Positions 17,499-27,800 are shown, counted from the stretch's first letter. The stretch is DNA of 52,778 nucleotides from Hydrogenimonas sp. (GCA_003978765.1 QNYO01000093.1:1-52778); one strand, 5' to 3'. The notes: generated by a model from the sequence alone, not told the origin. Numbers and translations: made by a program.

Positions 17499-17536
17499 AA
17501 GCTCCGACACTCAATAATGAGAGTCTATCGGAGCTT
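17499..17536. terminator. Shared hairpin between convergent yjfB-like gene and fliI
   Basis: A perfect 9-bp stem AAGCTCCGA/TCGGAGCTT with a partly paired 20-base loop (ACTC/GAG). It overlaps the fliI stop codon. No T-tract follows on either strand, so it may act as a bidirectional but inefficient terminator or 3' end stabiliser. Confidence 0.5.
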
Positions 17537-18833
17537 ATTGAACAACCTGTTTAAGAAGATTGACCGTTTGATCAAACGGAACTACCTCTTTGGCATCTTG
17601 CCGTAAGAAGTTATCTAACGCCTCTTTTTTCTCCAGTGCTGCATCGAGTGTTGGATCGGTTCCTCTCTGATAGGCTCCAATACGTACAAGCATCTCATTC
17701 TCTTTTAAGAGTGCAAGGAGTTGTCGAAATTTTTGTGATGCTTGCAGATGGTCAGGGGTTGTAACATCACCAATGACACGAGAAGCTGAAGAGAGGACAT
17801 CGACAGGTGGGTAGATTCCCTTGTCGGTCAGTTCCCGACTGAGTACAATGTGACCATCAAGAATACTTCGGCTCTGATCGGCAATTGGATCACTTAAATC
17901 ATCACCCTCAACAAGGACAGTGAAAAAGGCAGTGATCGATCCTTGTCCATCCTCTTTTCCTGCACGCTCCATCAGTTGTGGAAGGAGTGTTAATGAAGAT
18001 GGGGGATACCCTTTGGATGTGGGTGGCTCTCCAAGGGCAAGACCAATTTCACGTTGTGCCATAGCAAAGCGGGTGACCGAATCCATCATGAAAAGAACAT
18101 CGTGCCCTTGACGTTTAAAATATTCGGCAACACTCATGGCACTAAAAGCCCCATATTTACGCATCAACGCACTATCATCGCTGGTTGCTACGACAATGAC
18201 GGTATTGGTAAGGTCATTACCAAGGTTTTTGGTGATAAATTCAGGTACTTCACGTCCCCGTTCACCGATGAGTGCAACCACTTTAATAGTGGCTTGACTT
18301 CCACGTACAATCATCCCCATAAGGGTCGATTTTCCGACACCACTACCTGCAAAGATACCGACTTTTTGCCCTTTACCACTTGTAAGCAATCCATCGATAC
18401 TTTTAATACCCACACTAAAGGGTTCATCAATGAGCCCACGCTTCATCACATCGATCGGAGTTTTCATGACAGGTTCATAGTCATCAAGATAGATGGGACC
18501 TTTGCCATCGATCGGGTTCATAAAGGGATCAACAACCCGTCCAAGAAGATTCTCTCCAACAGGAATATCGAGACTTCGACGATTCAACAGGACACGATCA
18601 CCCACCTTCATACCCTCAATAAAACCAAAAGGGGTGATTGTAAAGTGATCTGAACCGAGTGACGTCACCATACCAAGACGGCGCTCATTTTCACAAAGAA
18701 TTGTCACACTTTGTCCAAGACTTACCTTAAGCCCTGTTGCAACAATCGCATTGGCATTGATACTTTGAATAGTTCCGTATGTCGGGGAGAGTGCAATCCC
18801 TTTAATACGGTTGCGAATCGATTTGAGTGGCAT
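17535..18833 (-). CDS. fliI: Flagellar protein export ATPase FliI
   Basis: 432 residues, the FliI length. P-loop GIFAGSGVGKSTL near residue 160, ALIGERGREVPEF, the DSVTRFAMAQREIGLALGEPPTSKGYPPS segment typical of FliI/type III secretion ATPases, and the ADQSRSILDGHIVLSREL loop. It energises export of flagellar substrates at the inner membrane. It is not within a flagellar cluster here; it follows folE with a one-base overlap (TAATG), so it depends on folE for transcription or coupling. Its presence implies a motile organism. Confidence 0.94.
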   Translation of the reverse strand: MPLKSIRNRIKGIALSPTYGTIQSINANAIVATGLKVSLGQSVTILCENERRLGMVTSLGSDHFTITPFGFIEGMKVGDRVLLNRRSLDIPVGENLLGRVVDPFMNPIDGKGPIYLDDYEPVMKTPIDVMKRGLIDEPFSVGIKSIDGLLTSGKGQKVGIFAGSGVGKSTLMGMIVRGSQATIKVVALIGERGREVPEFITKNLGNDLTNTVIVVATSDDSALMRKYGAFSAMSVAEYFKRQGHDVLFMMDSVTRFAMAQREIGLALGEPPTSKGYPPSSLTLLPQLMERAGKEDGQGSITAFFTVLVEGDDLSDPIADQSRSILDGHIVLSRELTDKGIYPPVDVLSSASRVIGDVTTPDHLQASQKFRQLLALLKENEMLVRIGAYQRGTDPTLDAALEKKEALDNFLRQDAKEVVPFDQTVNLLKQVVQ

Positions 18834-19420
18834 TAGTAGCGTGGACGAATTGGTGCGTTAACCATGCTCATAAACTCTTCACGTGTCTTTGCATCACGTT
18901 TGAAGAGTCCCCGCAGTGCCGAACTTACTGTTGTGGAGTTGATCTTCTCAACACCACGCATCTCCATACACATATGGCGTGCTTCGACAATGACACCAAC
19001 CCCTTTGGGCTGAATCGTCTCTAAAATTGCATCAGCAATCTGTTCTGTCATCTGCTCTTGAATCTGTAAGCGGCGTGCATAGATGTTCACCATACGTGGA
19101 ATTTTGCTTAGGCCAACAACTTTTCCATCAGGGATATAGGCGACATGGACCCGTCCAATGATGGGGAGAAGATGGTGTTCACACATGGAGTAAAACTCAA
19201 TGTCACGTACAAGTACCATCTCATCGTTGCTACTCTCAAAAAGAGCATCATTGAGAACCTTTTTGGGATCCATTTTATAGCCCTCACAAAGGTGTTCAAA
19301 GGCTTTATAGACACGATGAGGTGTTTTGACAAGCCCCTCTCGTGTTGGATCTTCTCCAATCAGTTCAAGAATGGTTGTAACAGCCTCTTCAAACTTTTTT
19401 GCTTTCTCTTCGTTGGACAT
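18833..19420 (-). CDS. folE: GTP cyclohydrolase I FolE
   Basis: 195 residues. Converts GTP to dihydroneopterin triphosphate, the first step of folate/pterin synthesis. The zinc site is visible as [22 protein letters not shown] and the later [20 protein letters not shown] and the [12 protein letters not shown] tail complete the signature. It is the upstream gene of a folE-fliI pair. Confidence 0.96.
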   Translation of the reverse strand: MSNEEKAKKFEEAVTTILELIGEDPTREGLVKTPHRVYKAFEHLCEGYKMDPKKVLNDALFESSNDEMVLVRDIEFYSMCEHHLLPIIGRVHVAYIPDGKVVGLSKIPRMVNIYARRLQIQEQMTEQIADAILETIQPKGVGVIVEARHMCMEMRGVEKINSTTVSSALRGLFKRDAKTREEFMSMVNAPIRPRY

Positions 19421-19572
19421 ATCGCCTCACTTTTTCTTTAGGGTTTAAGAAATTTATACTATGTAAGTATAACGATTTTTGGGTAAAAATGCCCCCATAT
19501 TTATAGTAGTGGACTTATAAAGTAACTTTTGGGTAAAATAGTGCACTATTTTTTTTGAAGGATCGTATATTT

Positions 19573-20907
19573 ATGGAAGTGGTTGCCAAAAAAATCGACA
19601 ATGCCAATGTAAATGTAGAAGCGAAAATCGCAAACAGTGATATTGAGAAGAGAGTTGAGAAGATTGCCAAGCAAGCGGCAAAACAGATGAAGATTGATGG
19701 TTTCCGTCCAGGTAAAGCACCTGTTGCTATCGTCAAAAAGCGCCTTGGTGATCGTCTCGTACAGGATGCAGAAGCTGAAGCACTTCGAGAGGTGCTTAAT
19801 ACAGCATCCAAAGAGTTGGATCTTGATGCCGATAAGATTATTGGCGAGCCCTCTTTCACAAAGTTTGAACGTGGTGAAGAGGCGATTGAAGTTGAGTTGA
19901 AGCTAAGTCTTCGACCAGAGATTGAGATTGGGGATATTAGTGACATTGTCCCAGAAGTTAAAGTTCCAGAAGTGACAGATGAAGAGATTCAAACGCGTAT
20001 CAAAGAGTTGGCAGAGGCTCAAGCACCGTTTGAATCGATTGAAGAGGATCGTGGTCTTGAAGAGGGCGATCTTGCTGTCTTTGATTTTGAAGGCTTCCTC
20101 AACGGTGAACCGTTTGAAGGGGGGAAAGCAGAGAACTTTGAGCTTCGTATCGGTAGCGGACAGTTCATTCCAGGTTTTGAAGAGCAGATGAAGGGAATGA
20201 AGAAGGGTGAAGAGAAGACCATCAACGTAACATTCCCTGAAGATTACGGCAACAAAGATCTTGCTGGTAAAGAGGTTGAGTTTAAACTTAAACTTCATGA
20301 TATTAAAACAAAACAACCAGTAGAAATTAATGATGATTTGGCTAAAAAGCTTCTTGGAGATGAAGAGGGTACGCTTGAGAAGCTTGAAAAAGAGGTCAAA
20401 ACACAGATCGAGAGTGAAAAGATGACCAAGCTTTACAATGAAGAGCTGAAGCCAAAACTGGTTGAAGCACTGATTGAGAAGTTTGAATTTGACCTCCCTG
20501 AAAGTGTTGTTGAACAAGAGGTTGATATGGCACTGCGCACCAAAGTTCAGCAGATGAGTGAAGAGGAGCTTACCGAACTTCGTGAAAATGAAGAGAAGGT
20601 TCAAGCACTTCGTGATGAGCTTCGTGGTGATGCAGCCAAAAGCGTAAAAGCGACCTTCATCGTCGATGCGTTGGCGAAAAAAGAGGGTATTGAAGTGAGC
20701 GATCAAGAGATGATGCAGACGATTTACTATGAAGCGATGATGATGGGGCAAGATCCTCAGCAGACATTCGAGTACTATCAGAAGCAGAATCTCTTGCCAG
20801 CGATTAAGATGGCAATGATCGAAGATCGAGTTTTGAGTAAACTCTTGAACGATAAAAACGAAAAGAATAAAGATCAAGAAGAGAACACAGAAAAAGAAGA
20901 AGCATGA
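19573..20907 (+). CDS. tig: Trigger factor
   Basis: 444 residues. Ribosome-associated chaperone with three domains: N-terminal ribosome-binding domain with [15 protein letters not shown] near residues 43-57, an FKBP-type prolyl isomerase domain at about 150-240 ([32 protein letters not shown]), and the helical C-terminal chaperone domain. The ATG at 19573 fits the family start MEVVAKKID; a TTG at 19555 only adds six residues. The tail is very charged. It overlaps clpP by four bases. Confidence 0.96.
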   Translation: MEVVAKKIDNANVNVEAKIANSDIEKRVEKIAKQAAKQMKIDGFRPGKAPVAIVKKRLGDRLVQDAEAEALREVLNTASKELDLDADKIIGEPSFTKFERGEEAIEVELKLSLRPEIEIGDISDIVPEVKVPEVTDEEIQTRIKELAEAQAPFESIEEDRGLEEGDLAVFDFEGFLNGEPFEGGKAENFELRIGSGQFIPGFEEQMKGMKKGEEKTINVTFPEDYGNKDLAGKEVEFKLKLHDIKTKQPVEINDDLAKKLLGDEEGTLEKLEKEVKTQIESEKMTKLYNEELKPKLVEALIEKFEFDLPESVVEQEVDMALRTKVQQMSEEELTELRENEEKVQALRDELRGDAAKSVKATFIVDALAKKEGIEVSDQEMMQTIYYEAMMMGQDPQQTFEYYQKQNLLPAIKMAMIEDRVLSKLLNDKNEKNKDQEENTEKEEA

Positions 20908-21491
20908 GTTACGTTCCATTTGTCATAGAGAAAAGTGGCCGGGGTGAACGCTCTTATGATATCTACTCAAGACTTCTGAAAGACCGGATTATTATGCTAA
21001 GCGGTGAGATCAACGATGCGGTTGCATCGTCGATCGTCGCTCAGCTTCTCTTTTTGGAAGCAGAAGATCCTGATAAAGATATCTATCTCTACATCAACTC
21101 ACCCGGTGGTGTCATTACAAGTGGTTTTAGTATCTATGATACGATGAACTATATTAAGCCAGACATCGTGACGATCTGTATTGGACAGGCGGCATCAATG
21201 GGGGCTTTTCTTCTAACGTGTGGTGCACCTGGTAAACGCTATGCACTACCAAGTTCACGTATTATGATTCACCAACCTCTTGGTGGGGCACAGGGACAAG
21301 CAACTGATATTGAAATTCAGGCCAAAGAGATTTTGCGTTTGAAAAAGTATTTAAATAAGATTATGGCCGAACGTACTGGTAAAACGGTTCGTACGATAGA
21401 GAAAGATACCGAACGAGACTTCTTTATGAGTGCTGAAGAGGCTAAAGAGTACGGTCTGATCGATGAAGTACTGACCCGCAGTTTCAAGTAG
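20904..21491 (+). CDS. clpP: ATP-dependent Clp protease proteolytic subunit
   Basis: 195 residues. Serine protease with active Ser in [13 protein letters not shown] (about residue 98), His in [12 protein letters not shown] (about 123) and the downstream Asp region [21 protein letters not shown]. Assembles into a double heptamer with ClpX/ClpA. It is coupled to tig (ATGA overlap), the common tig-clpP order. Confidence 0.97.
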   Translation: MSYVPFVIEKSGRGERSYDIYSRLLKDRIIMLSGEINDAVASSIVAQLLFLEAEDPDKDIYLYINSPGGVITSGFSIYDTMNYIKPDIVTICIGQAASMGAFLLTCGAPGKRYALPSSRIMIHQPLGGAQGQATDIEIQAKEILRLKKYLNKIMAERTGKTVRTIEKDTERDFFMSAEEAKEYGLIDEVLTRSFK

Positions 21492-21495
21492 GCCT

Positions 21496-22497
21496 ATGAT
21501 GAAGCAGGGCGAACAACATCACGTACGTAACCTTACAGGTTCAACCAACGATTTAGAGAAGTATGCGCAGGAGGTTCTTAAGGAGATGATCCGAGAGGGG
21601 ATTCCTCCTACGCCTTCTAATTTTGATGCCTATTTTGATAAACTGCTTGATGGAAAGCCTGCCGCATTTCGCAAACGAATCCTGAAACTCTTAGAGCTTG
21701 AAGATGGTGGTGAAGATAACCATCATGGTGTGCTTGAACAGTATCTCAAAGATGCATTTGGGAATGTTAAGAAGTTTCTTCAGCACATCAACTTGCTCTA
21801 TAAAAATCTTCGCCACCTTGAACATATGCTAGAAAAGCGTCTGTTAGAGACAGAAGCAGTAGCCGATAAAGACTCTTTGATGACACTGCTTGATGTCTTG
21901 AAAAAAGATGTACAGACGATGAATAAGATCATTAAAAAAGAGGCAGGTGAGCTTAAAGAGCGTTATGAGAGCACCAGTGAGCTGGTCTTGGAAGTTCAAG
22001 ACTATGCAATTCATGAAGAGCGGTATGGTGTCTATAAGAAAAACTATCTCCTTACAAAAATGCGTAAAGAGGAGAAGTTGATTGCAGAGTTTGGGCATGA
22101 GAGTACGCTGATGATGGTGCGTGCGAGTGATAAAATTTTGTCACAGATTACCCGTCCGAAAGTTCGGCATCTTATTTTACGTACCGTTGCCAGACTTCTT
22201 TTGAAGACGTCACGTAGAAGTGACGTTGTGGCCCATTATGAAGATGAAACCTTTGCAATTTTGATGCGTCATACGTCTTTAGATAGTGCAAAACAGGCGG
22301 CAATGAGACTTAAAGACCTTGTCGGTAATACTAACTTCTTTGTGGGAGATCGCGAGGTTGTTTTGGATGTTGATATCGGTATCGCACGCATCAGTCTTGA
22401 TCGTTCAAGTGAACAAACCGTTATTTGTGCCTTACATGGATTGGATATTGCCTATCAACAAGGAGATGTGTGCGGTATCTGTCCACACGATAAATAA
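21496..22497 (+). CDS. Degenerate GGDEF-domain protein of the clpP-def operon
   Basis: 333 residues. The first 180 residues are helical and charged with a coiled-coil stretch (LYKNLRHLEHMLEKRLLE, then a second long helix). Residues 180-330 follow the GGDEF fold (LLTKMRKEEKLIAEFGHE, AHYEDETFAILMRH, then VDIGIARISLDRS) but the catalytic loop reads YEDET in place of GGEEF, so cyclase activity is doubtful. Sits between clpP and def with a 4-base gap. A role in c-di-GMP sensing or a regulatory partner is inferred from fold only. Confidence 0.7.
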   Translation: MMKQGEQHHVRNLTGSTNDLEKYAQEVLKEMIREGIPPTPSNFDAYFDKLLDGKPAAFRKRILKLLELEDGGEDNHHGVLEQYLKDAFGNVKKFLQHINLLYKNLRHLEHMLEKRLLETEAVADKDSLMTLLDVLKKDVQTMNKIIKKEAGELKERYESTSELVLEVQDYAIHEERYGVYKKNYLLTKMRKEEKLIAEFGHESTLMMVRASDKILSQITRPKVRHLILRTVARLLLKTSRRSDVVAHYEDETFAILMRHTSLDSAKQAAMRLKDLVGNTNFFVGDREVVLDVDIGIARISLDRSSEQTVICALHGLDIAYQQGDVCGICPHDK

Positions 22498-22506
22498 GGA
22501 AGATCG

Positions 22507-23037
22507 ATGATACGACCAATCGTTGTTTATCCTGACAAACGATTAAAACAGCAGAGTAAGCCTGTTACTGAGTTTGATGAGACGCTTCATACACTACTTG
22601 ATGATATGAATGAGACGATGTTAGCCAGCAATGGGATCGGCTTGGCGGCGATTCAAGTGGGTGAACCACTTCGTGTACTTATTATTAACTTACCTGATGA
22701 AGAGGGGAATCAACACCCTGAAAATTTGATCGAGGTGATTAATCCAGTCATCTTAGAAAAGAGAGGCTCAACCACCTATACAGAGGGGTGTTTGAGTGTT
22801 CCAGACTATTATGATGATGTGGAGCGTGCCGATTGGATTCGGGTAGAGTTTTATGATCGTTATGGGAATCGTCAAGAGATTGAGACTGATGGTTTGCTTG
22901 CCATAGCGTTTCAACATGAGATGGACCACCTTGAGGGGCATCTCTTTATCGAGAAGCTCTCTTTTTTGAAGCGGAAGAAGTTTGAAAAAGAGTGGAAGAA
23001 GAAGCAAAAAGAGTTAAAAGAGAAAAAGAAGAAGTAG
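22507..23037 (+). CDS. def: Peptide deformylase
   Basis: 176 residues. Metalloenzyme that removes the N-formyl group from nascent proteins. All three motifs are present: NGIGLAAIQVG, EGCLSVP with the metal cysteine, and QHEMDHLEG with the HExxH metal and catalytic residues. The C-terminus is an unusually lysine-rich tail (last 25 residues mostly K/E). It belongs to the tig-clpP-def group, all of which act on nascent or damaged protein. Confidence 0.96.
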   Translation: MIRPIVVYPDKRLKQQSKPVTEFDETLHTLLDDMNETMLASNGIGLAAIQVGEPLRVLIINLPDEEGNQHPENLIEVINPVILEKRGSTTYTEGCLSVPDYYDDVERADWIRVEFYDRYGNRQEIETDGLLAIAFQHEMDHLEGHLFIEKLSFLKRKKFEKEWKKKQKELKEKKKK

Positions 23038-23038
23038 T

Positions 23039-24553
23039 GTGAAACAGCTTCTCTCCGCAACACTTGATGGTATTGATGCCAAACCGGTCGATGTGGAGAC
23101 AACATTTACCAAAGGGCTACCCGCCTTTGGTATTGTCGGTTTGGCAAGCTCATCGATACAGGAGGCAAAAGAGCGCGTTAAAGCCGCACTCTTAACCAAC
23201 GGCTTCTCTTTTCCTCCTCTTAGAATTACTGTCAATTTAAGTCCATCAGATTTGCAAAAGACGGGTAGTCATATGGACTTGGCAATTGCTTTGGCGATTG
23301 CACTACAAAATGATGAAACCTCCTTTGATAATCTCTATATTTTTGGAGAGCTTGGGCTTGATGGACGGCTCAAAGATACCCGTTCAATTTTCCCCATTCT
23401 CCTCTCACTAAAAAACCAAAACCTTGTCTCTAAAGCGATGGTGCCTGTTGCATCGCTCGATAAACTCTCACTTATTCCCGGTATTACCTATATTGGTGTT
23501 GAAAATCTTGCAGAAGCGATAGCAATTTGTAGAAATGAGCAAGAACCCAAAGAGGTTGAAGCAACACCGATTGAGGGAGAGCGTATTACCGTTGATGGTA
23601 GAGAGTTCTTCTTTTTAAGAGAGTATCCTGAAGATTTTTATGATGTCAAAGGACAGGAGGTTGCAAAACGTGCCGCTCTGATTGCCGCGGCAGGTATGCA
23701 TAATATCTTGATGGAGGGGAGTCCTGGTTGTGGTAAGAGTATGATTGCAAAGCGGTTACGCTATATCTTGCCACCCATCTCTCTTGAAGAGATTCTGCAA
23801 ATGAACCAGTATGCTCTACTAGGTGGTGAAGAGCCACTCTTTGTTCCACTACGCCCTTTTCGTGCACCACATCATTCATCGAGTAAGCCCAGTATCTTTG
23901 GGGGTGGCTCAAGCCGTGCCAAAATCGGAGAGGTTGCTCTCGCACATGGGGGGATTCTCTTTTTCGATGAGTTTCCCCACTTTGCCAAATCGGTGCTTGA
24001 AGCATTGCGTGAACCTCTGCAAGATCATCGGGTACTCATTTCACGGGTCAATAGTAAGATTTCCTATGCCACACGTTTCATGTTTGTCGCGGCACAAAAC
24101 CCTTGTCCTTGCGGTAATCTACTCAGTACAACCCATAGCTGTCGATGCAGTGAGGTTGAAGTAAGACGTTATAAACAGCGTATCTCTGACCCACTCCTTG
24201 ATCGGATTGAGATCTATGTACAGATGCAAGATAGCCATCCAGATGACCAACCATCAATCACTTCTGAGCAGATGCATCAAGAGGTGATTCATGCCTTTAT
24301 GCGTCAGATGAAACGAGGGCAGAAACATCTTAATGGTAAGTTGGATGAGAAGGAGATAGAGACCTTTTGTCGTTTAGAGCCTGAAGCCGAGACACTACTC
24401 AGTCGTGCGATTCAACGTTTTGGTTTGAGTCACCGAAGTGTTGCCAATGTGAAAAAGGTGGCGCGAACCATTGCCGATTTGGATGCCAAAGAGCGGATCC
24501 AAAAAGAGCATGTATTGGAAGCATTGAGCTTTAGGAGAAGAGAGGGGGTTTGA
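23039..24553 (+). CDS. YifB/ComM-family magnesium-chelatase-like AAA ATPase
   Basis: 504 residues from GTG 23039. N-terminal Lon-like domain (GLPAFGIVGLASSSIQEAKERVKAAL), then an MCM/Mg-chelatase AAA domain with Walker A MEGSPGCGKSMIAKR, RPFRAPHHSSSKPSIFGGG, LFFDEFPHF as Walker B, and NPCPCGN cysteines. The homologue ComM is a branch-migration helicase in natural transformation, so a recombination role is likely. Two bases after def and in the same operon. Confidence 0.9.
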   Translation: MKQLLSATLDGIDAKPVDVETTFTKGLPAFGIVGLASSSIQEAKERVKAALLTNGFSFPPLRITVNLSPSDLQKTGSHMDLAIALAIALQNDETSFDNLYIFGELGLDGRLKDTRSIFPILLSLKNQNLVSKAMVPVASLDKLSLIPGITYIGVENLAEAIAICRNEQEPKEVEATPIEGERITVDGREFFFLREYPEDFYDVKGQEVAKRAALIAAAGMHNILMEGSPGCGKSMIAKRLRYILPPISLEEILQMNQYALLGGEEPLFVPLRPFRAPHHSSSKPSIFGGGSSRAKIGEVALAHGGILFFDEFPHFAKSVLEALREPLQDHRVLISRVNSKISYATRFMFVAAQNPCPCGNLLSTTHSCRCSEVEVRRYKQRISDPLLDRIEIYVQMQDSHPDDQPSITSEQMHQEVIHAFMRQMKRGQKHLNGKLDEKEIETFCRLEPEAETLLSRAIQRFGLSHRSVANVKKVARTIADLDAKERIQKEHVLEALSFRRREGV

Positions 24554-24556
24554 TGA

Positions 24557-25411
24557 CTATTTTCGATGCCCACCAAACAAGCCTTTAATCGACTCTTGTA
24601 GATCGGCTGGATAGACCACAAATTTGCTATTATCAGATTCAGCAAGCTTTTTTAATGCACCGATATAGCGGTCACCAAGTAGGAACATGGCACCGACGGA
24701 TTGTCCTTGAATGGAACTGCTAATATCGGTAATTGCCTCTGATGACGCTTCTGCTAGTCGCACCTGTGCCTCGGCTTCCCGTTTGGCTGCTTCAAGTTTC
24801 CCTTCAGCATCTAGAATCATTGCATTCTTTCTTCCCTCTGCAATGGTCTCAATGGCACGTCGTTCACGCTCTGCAGCCGCCTGTTGCTCCATTGCTTGTT
24901 GCATCGATGGACTTGGTGTAATATCTTGGATCTCTACAGTCTTAACCGTAATTCCCCAGTCGGAGACATCATCAACAATCTGCTCTCTAAGCCTTGCTTT
25001 AATCATTTCACGGTTAGAGAGTGCTTCATCGAGTTTCATTTCACCAATAATTGAACGGAGTGTTGTCATGATCAGATGGCGAATTGCTAGTCTAAAGTCT
25101 TCAACACCATAGAGTGCTTTGGCTGGGTCGGTAATTTTAATAAATGCAACGGCATTGGCAATAATGACGGCATTATCTTTGGTAATTACCTCCTGTTTTG
25201 CTACATCAAGGATAATATCCCGTGTTGTAATCTTGTCGCGAATGGAGTCGATAAATGGGATGATAATATTGAGTCCTGGTTTAATCACTTTTTTGAATTT
25301 ACCAAGACGTTCAACAATCCACTCTTCACCTTGTGAGACAATACGCACACTAAAGAGAATGACGATAAATAGTGCAATGACAAGTGTCATCGCTATGGAG
25401 AATTCAGGCAT
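24557..25411 (-). CDS. SPFH-domain stomatin-like membrane protein (slipin/QmcA type)
   Basis: 284 residues from ATG 25411. One N-terminal membrane helix (IAMTLVIALFIVILFSVRI), then the SPFH/Band 7 domain (EEWIVERLGKFKKVIKPGLNIIIPFID, RDIILDVAKQEVITKDN), and an Ala/Glu-rich coiled helix (ERRAIETIAEGRKNAMILDAEG). Forms membrane scaffolds; partner is the NfeD protein encoded immediately upstream with an 8-base overlap, as is standard for this pair. Confidence 0.9.
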   Translation of the reverse strand: MPEFSIAMTLVIALFIVILFSVRIVSQGEEWIVERLGKFKKVIKPGLNIIIPFIDSIRDKITTRDIILDVAKQEVITKDNAVIIANAVAFIKITDPAKALYGVEDFRLAIRHLIMTTLRSIIGEMKLDEALSNREMIKARLREQIVDDVSDWGITVKTVEIQDITPSPSMQQAMEQQAAAERERRAIETIAEGRKNAMILDAEGKLEAAKREAEAQVRLAEASSEAITDISSSIQGQSVGAMFLLGDRYIGALKKLAESDNSKFVVYPADLQESIKGLFGGHRK

Positions 25412-25880
25412 CTTTTTTTCCTTCTGTTTTAATAACTTTAATAATTTGTCCGTACACACGTGACACCTTGACATGATCGCCAACACCTAACGTCTCTGCG
25501 CTCTGTGTCTCAACAATCCATTCTCTGTCGCCTAATACAGGAAGATCAAAATGTGCACGAAATCGCCCATCTTTCAAATCTTCTGTAATCACACCAGAGG
25601 TATTTTTATATTCACCCTCTGACTGTCCTACTCTTGAGACAATCTCATCACGTTTAAAAAAGCGTAACCACCCTCCTAATAGAAGAGCTGATAAGAGAGT
25701 CCAAAGAAAGAGTTCATTGGTAAAAGATGTATCAAATAGATAATCTACCCCTCCAACAATGAGTGCTGCAATACCAAACCAGATAATAATAAGACTTGGT
25801 ATAACAATCTCTCCCGCAATTAAGATGATACCGAGAATAATCCAGTGCCACCAAAAAATCGTTTCAGATAGATACTCCAT
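25404..25880 (-). CDS. NfeD-family membrane protein
   Basis: About 158 residues. Three to four hydrophobic helices (WIILGIILIAGEIVIPSLIIIWFGIAALIV and LFLWTLLSALLLGGWL), then a soluble C-terminal OB-fold (GVITEDLKDGRFRAHFDLPVLGDREWIVE, GDHVKVSRVYG) that defines NfeD. The start at ATG 25880 omits nine non-conserved residues. NfeD and stomatin-like proteins act together in membrane quality control. Confidence 0.9.
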   Translation of the reverse strand: MEYLSETIFWWHWIILGIILIAGEIVIPSLIIIWFGIAALIVGGVDYLFDTSFTNELFLWTLLSALLLGGWLRFFKRDEIVSRVGQSEGEYKNTSGVITEDLKDGRFRAHFDLPVLGDREWIVETQSAETLGVGDHVKVSRVYGQIIKVIKTEGKKDA

Positions 25881-26109
25881 TGATAACCTTTCATTGTAAT
25901 CTATCAAGAGTATAACAGGTAATAAGCATAATTGATAGGAGTTTTTAAATCGACCATTAATTATAAGAAATTATAAAGCTATAATATGAGTTTTATAGGT
26001 ATAGTCGATGAAATAATAAAGTTAAATTTATAATAGAAGCGTAGAAGACTCTAAAGTGCAGTATGATTTCCCTTTTAAAATTTGTAGGTATCTATGTGAA
26101 AGAGGATCA

Positions 26110-26742
26110 ATGGAATATACTATTTCTATCATAGGGTTATGCCTTTTGATAACTATGATTGTTATACGTATGGTTGTAAGATCGTCACGATTTAAGGGAT
26201 TTTGGGGTGAAAAGAAGGTGGTTTGGTCAAATCGTCAATTAGATAGCTCTCTCTATCATACATTTCATGATGTGACACTTTTAGATGGTCGTGGATCAAC
26301 AACACAGATTGATCATATTATTGTTTCTCCTTTTGGGATCTTTGTGATTGAGACAAAAAATATGCGCGGAAAGATCATAGGAGGTGAAGAGGATCCACAA
26401 TGGATACAGCAATTTCCAAAAAAGAGTTATACCTTTCAAAACCCTCTGCGTCAGAACTATAAACATATTAAAGTGTTGTCACGCTTGCTTCAGGTTCCAG
26501 ATGTTTACTTTAAGTCTATTATCGTCTTTGTAGGGCACTCTACCTTTGAGGGCTCTATGCCACCCAATATAGTTACAGGTGATACCTATATTCGCTATAT
26601 GAAACGATTTAAACGACGTGTTATTAAAAAGGAAGAGGTTCAGCGAATCATTAAAGAGATTGAGAGATTGCGACTTGCCCCAGGTCGTAAGACCCGACGG
26701 CAACATATCGAAAATATTGAGCGACGTTATGGACGCTCATAA
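26110..26742 (+). CDS. NERD-domain protein with N-terminal membrane anchor
   Basis: About 210 residues, ATG 26110 with AGAGGA upstream. One N-terminal transmembrane helix (ISIIGLCLLITMIVIRMVV), then a NERD domain: GFWGEKKVVW, TTQIDHIIVSPFGIFVIETKNMRGKI, with Asp and the E-T-K pair as the PD-(D/E)xK nuclease-like core, and NPLRQNYKHIKVL. NERD proteins are nuclease-related but usually uncharacterised. Stands alone between divergent and convergent neighbours; tandem TATAAT-like sequences lie in the AT-rich upstream spacer. Confidence 0.85.
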   Translation: MEYTISIIGLCLLITMIVIRMVVRSSRFKGFWGEKKVVWSNRQLDSSLYHTFHDVTLLDGRGSTTQIDHIIVSPFGIFVIETKNMRGKIIGGEEDPQWIQQFPKKSYTFQNPLRQNYKHIKVLSRLLQVPDVYFKSIIVFVGHSTFEGSMPPNIVTGDTYIRYMKRFKRRVIKKEEVQRIIKEIERLRLAPGRKTRRQHIENIERRYGRS

Positions 26743-26760
26743 CTCTATACCAATAGAGAA

Positions 26761-27561
26761 TTAAAATTTGGCACTTTTTTTCTCCATAATCGTCTGTTTG
26801 GCTTTTGGTAAACGTGGATAGAAGTCAATTCCTGTTTTTTCCTCAATCGCATCGATCGTTGTTTTATATCGAATCCATTGATTTCTTGCAACGGGCTGAT
26901 TGGGCATCCAAAAGGCGATCGACTCATTGCGTTGTGGATCATAAACGATTTTATACCAGTAGGCTGGTACTGCAATTTTAGGCTGCTTACGCTTGCCAAT
27001 ATATTTTGGATGATTATCAAACCAGACACCCGTAATAATATTGAGTTTGCCTCTCTTCTTAACCCATTTTCGTACCGCTTGTTCGAGATAGTTCCAGCCT
27101 TCACGATTCAATTTTGGATGTTGTGGAGCGATATTGGTCATCAAAAAGGTTTGCGCCTGCTTTTTGAGGTTTTGACCATCTGCAACCGCATTGGGGCAAA
27201 GATGACCACGGTCGTAGCCACTACCTGTATAGTCAGAGGTTTTGACACGATGGCGTTTGGGAAGACGTTTATCATAGAGGAAGGTACGATAGCGTTTGGA
27301 TCGTCCTGCAACCTCTTTGGCTGTAATGGTGTAACTGCTCCAAAGTGGGGTATTGGTTGTATAGTTGAAGCAGGATATATAGGCGATATTGACAAGTGTT
27401 TGATCACACTTAAGAGGGGCGTGCGACATATCGATTCCATAAGGGAGATGCTTTTGGAGTAGGACTTTGTCTGACTCTCCGTTATTGTATAACCCAGCAG
27501 GAACTTTTGCATAGAGTAGGGTAGCACTTAATGTGATAGCAGTTGCTATGTTTCGTAACAC
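26761..27561 (-). CDS. Secreted DNA/RNA non-specific endonuclease (NucA family)
   Basis: 266 residues with an N-terminal signal peptide (IATAITLSATLLYA). The active-site motif DRGHLCPNA carries the general-base histidine; Asn in FLMTNIAPQHPKLNREGW binds magnesium. Members degrade DNA and RNA in the periplasm or medium, for nutrient use or DNA-uptake modulation. Convergent with the NERD gene by a 19-base gap. No dedicated immunity protein is seen next to it, so a periplasmic or outside location is expected. Confidence 0.92.
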   Translation of the reverse strand: MLRNIATAITLSATLLYAKVPAGLYNNGESDKVLLQKHLPYGIDMSHAPLKCDQTLVNIAYISCFNYTTNTPLWSSYTITAKEVAGRSKRYRTFLYDKRLPKRHRVKTSDYTGSGYDRGHLCPNAVADGQNLKKQAQTFLMTNIAPQHPKLNREGWNYLEQAVRKWVKKRGKLNIITGVWFDNHPKYIGKRKQPKIAVPAYWYKIVYDPQRNESIAFWMPNQPVARNQWIRYKTTIDAIEEKTGIDFYPRLPKAKQTIMEKKSAKF

Positions 27562-27739
27562 ATGGACTCCTTGGTAATAGATTGGAACGCTACAACAATG
27601 GTGAAAAAATGGCGCCGCAATGAATACGCAATAAATGGTAAGAGAGAGTTGTTGGTTTTATATCAATATAAAAAGATAAGAATTTATAAAGAAATTGTTT
27701 AGATAAGATAATATTTTTTTTAATAATAAATAAGGAGTT

Positions 27740-27800
27740 GATGAAAGAGAGTCAAGGTGTTGATGGACTCTCCTAAAACTGATCTCTATTTAGGAAAGTC
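27740..27800. repeat. Hairpin and tiny reading frame in the 27562-27829 spacer
   Basis: The spacer is AT-rich with no gene. A short ATG frame of 11 codons follows AAGGAG (near 27741), and ends inside an inverted repeat, arms at 27766-27777 and 27789-27800 (GACTCTCCTAAA / TTTAGGAAAGTC, one mismatch, 11-base loop). It may be a leader-like remnant or a terminator for convergent transcription; nothing downstream on the plus strand fits a leader-peptide target. Confidence 0.3.
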
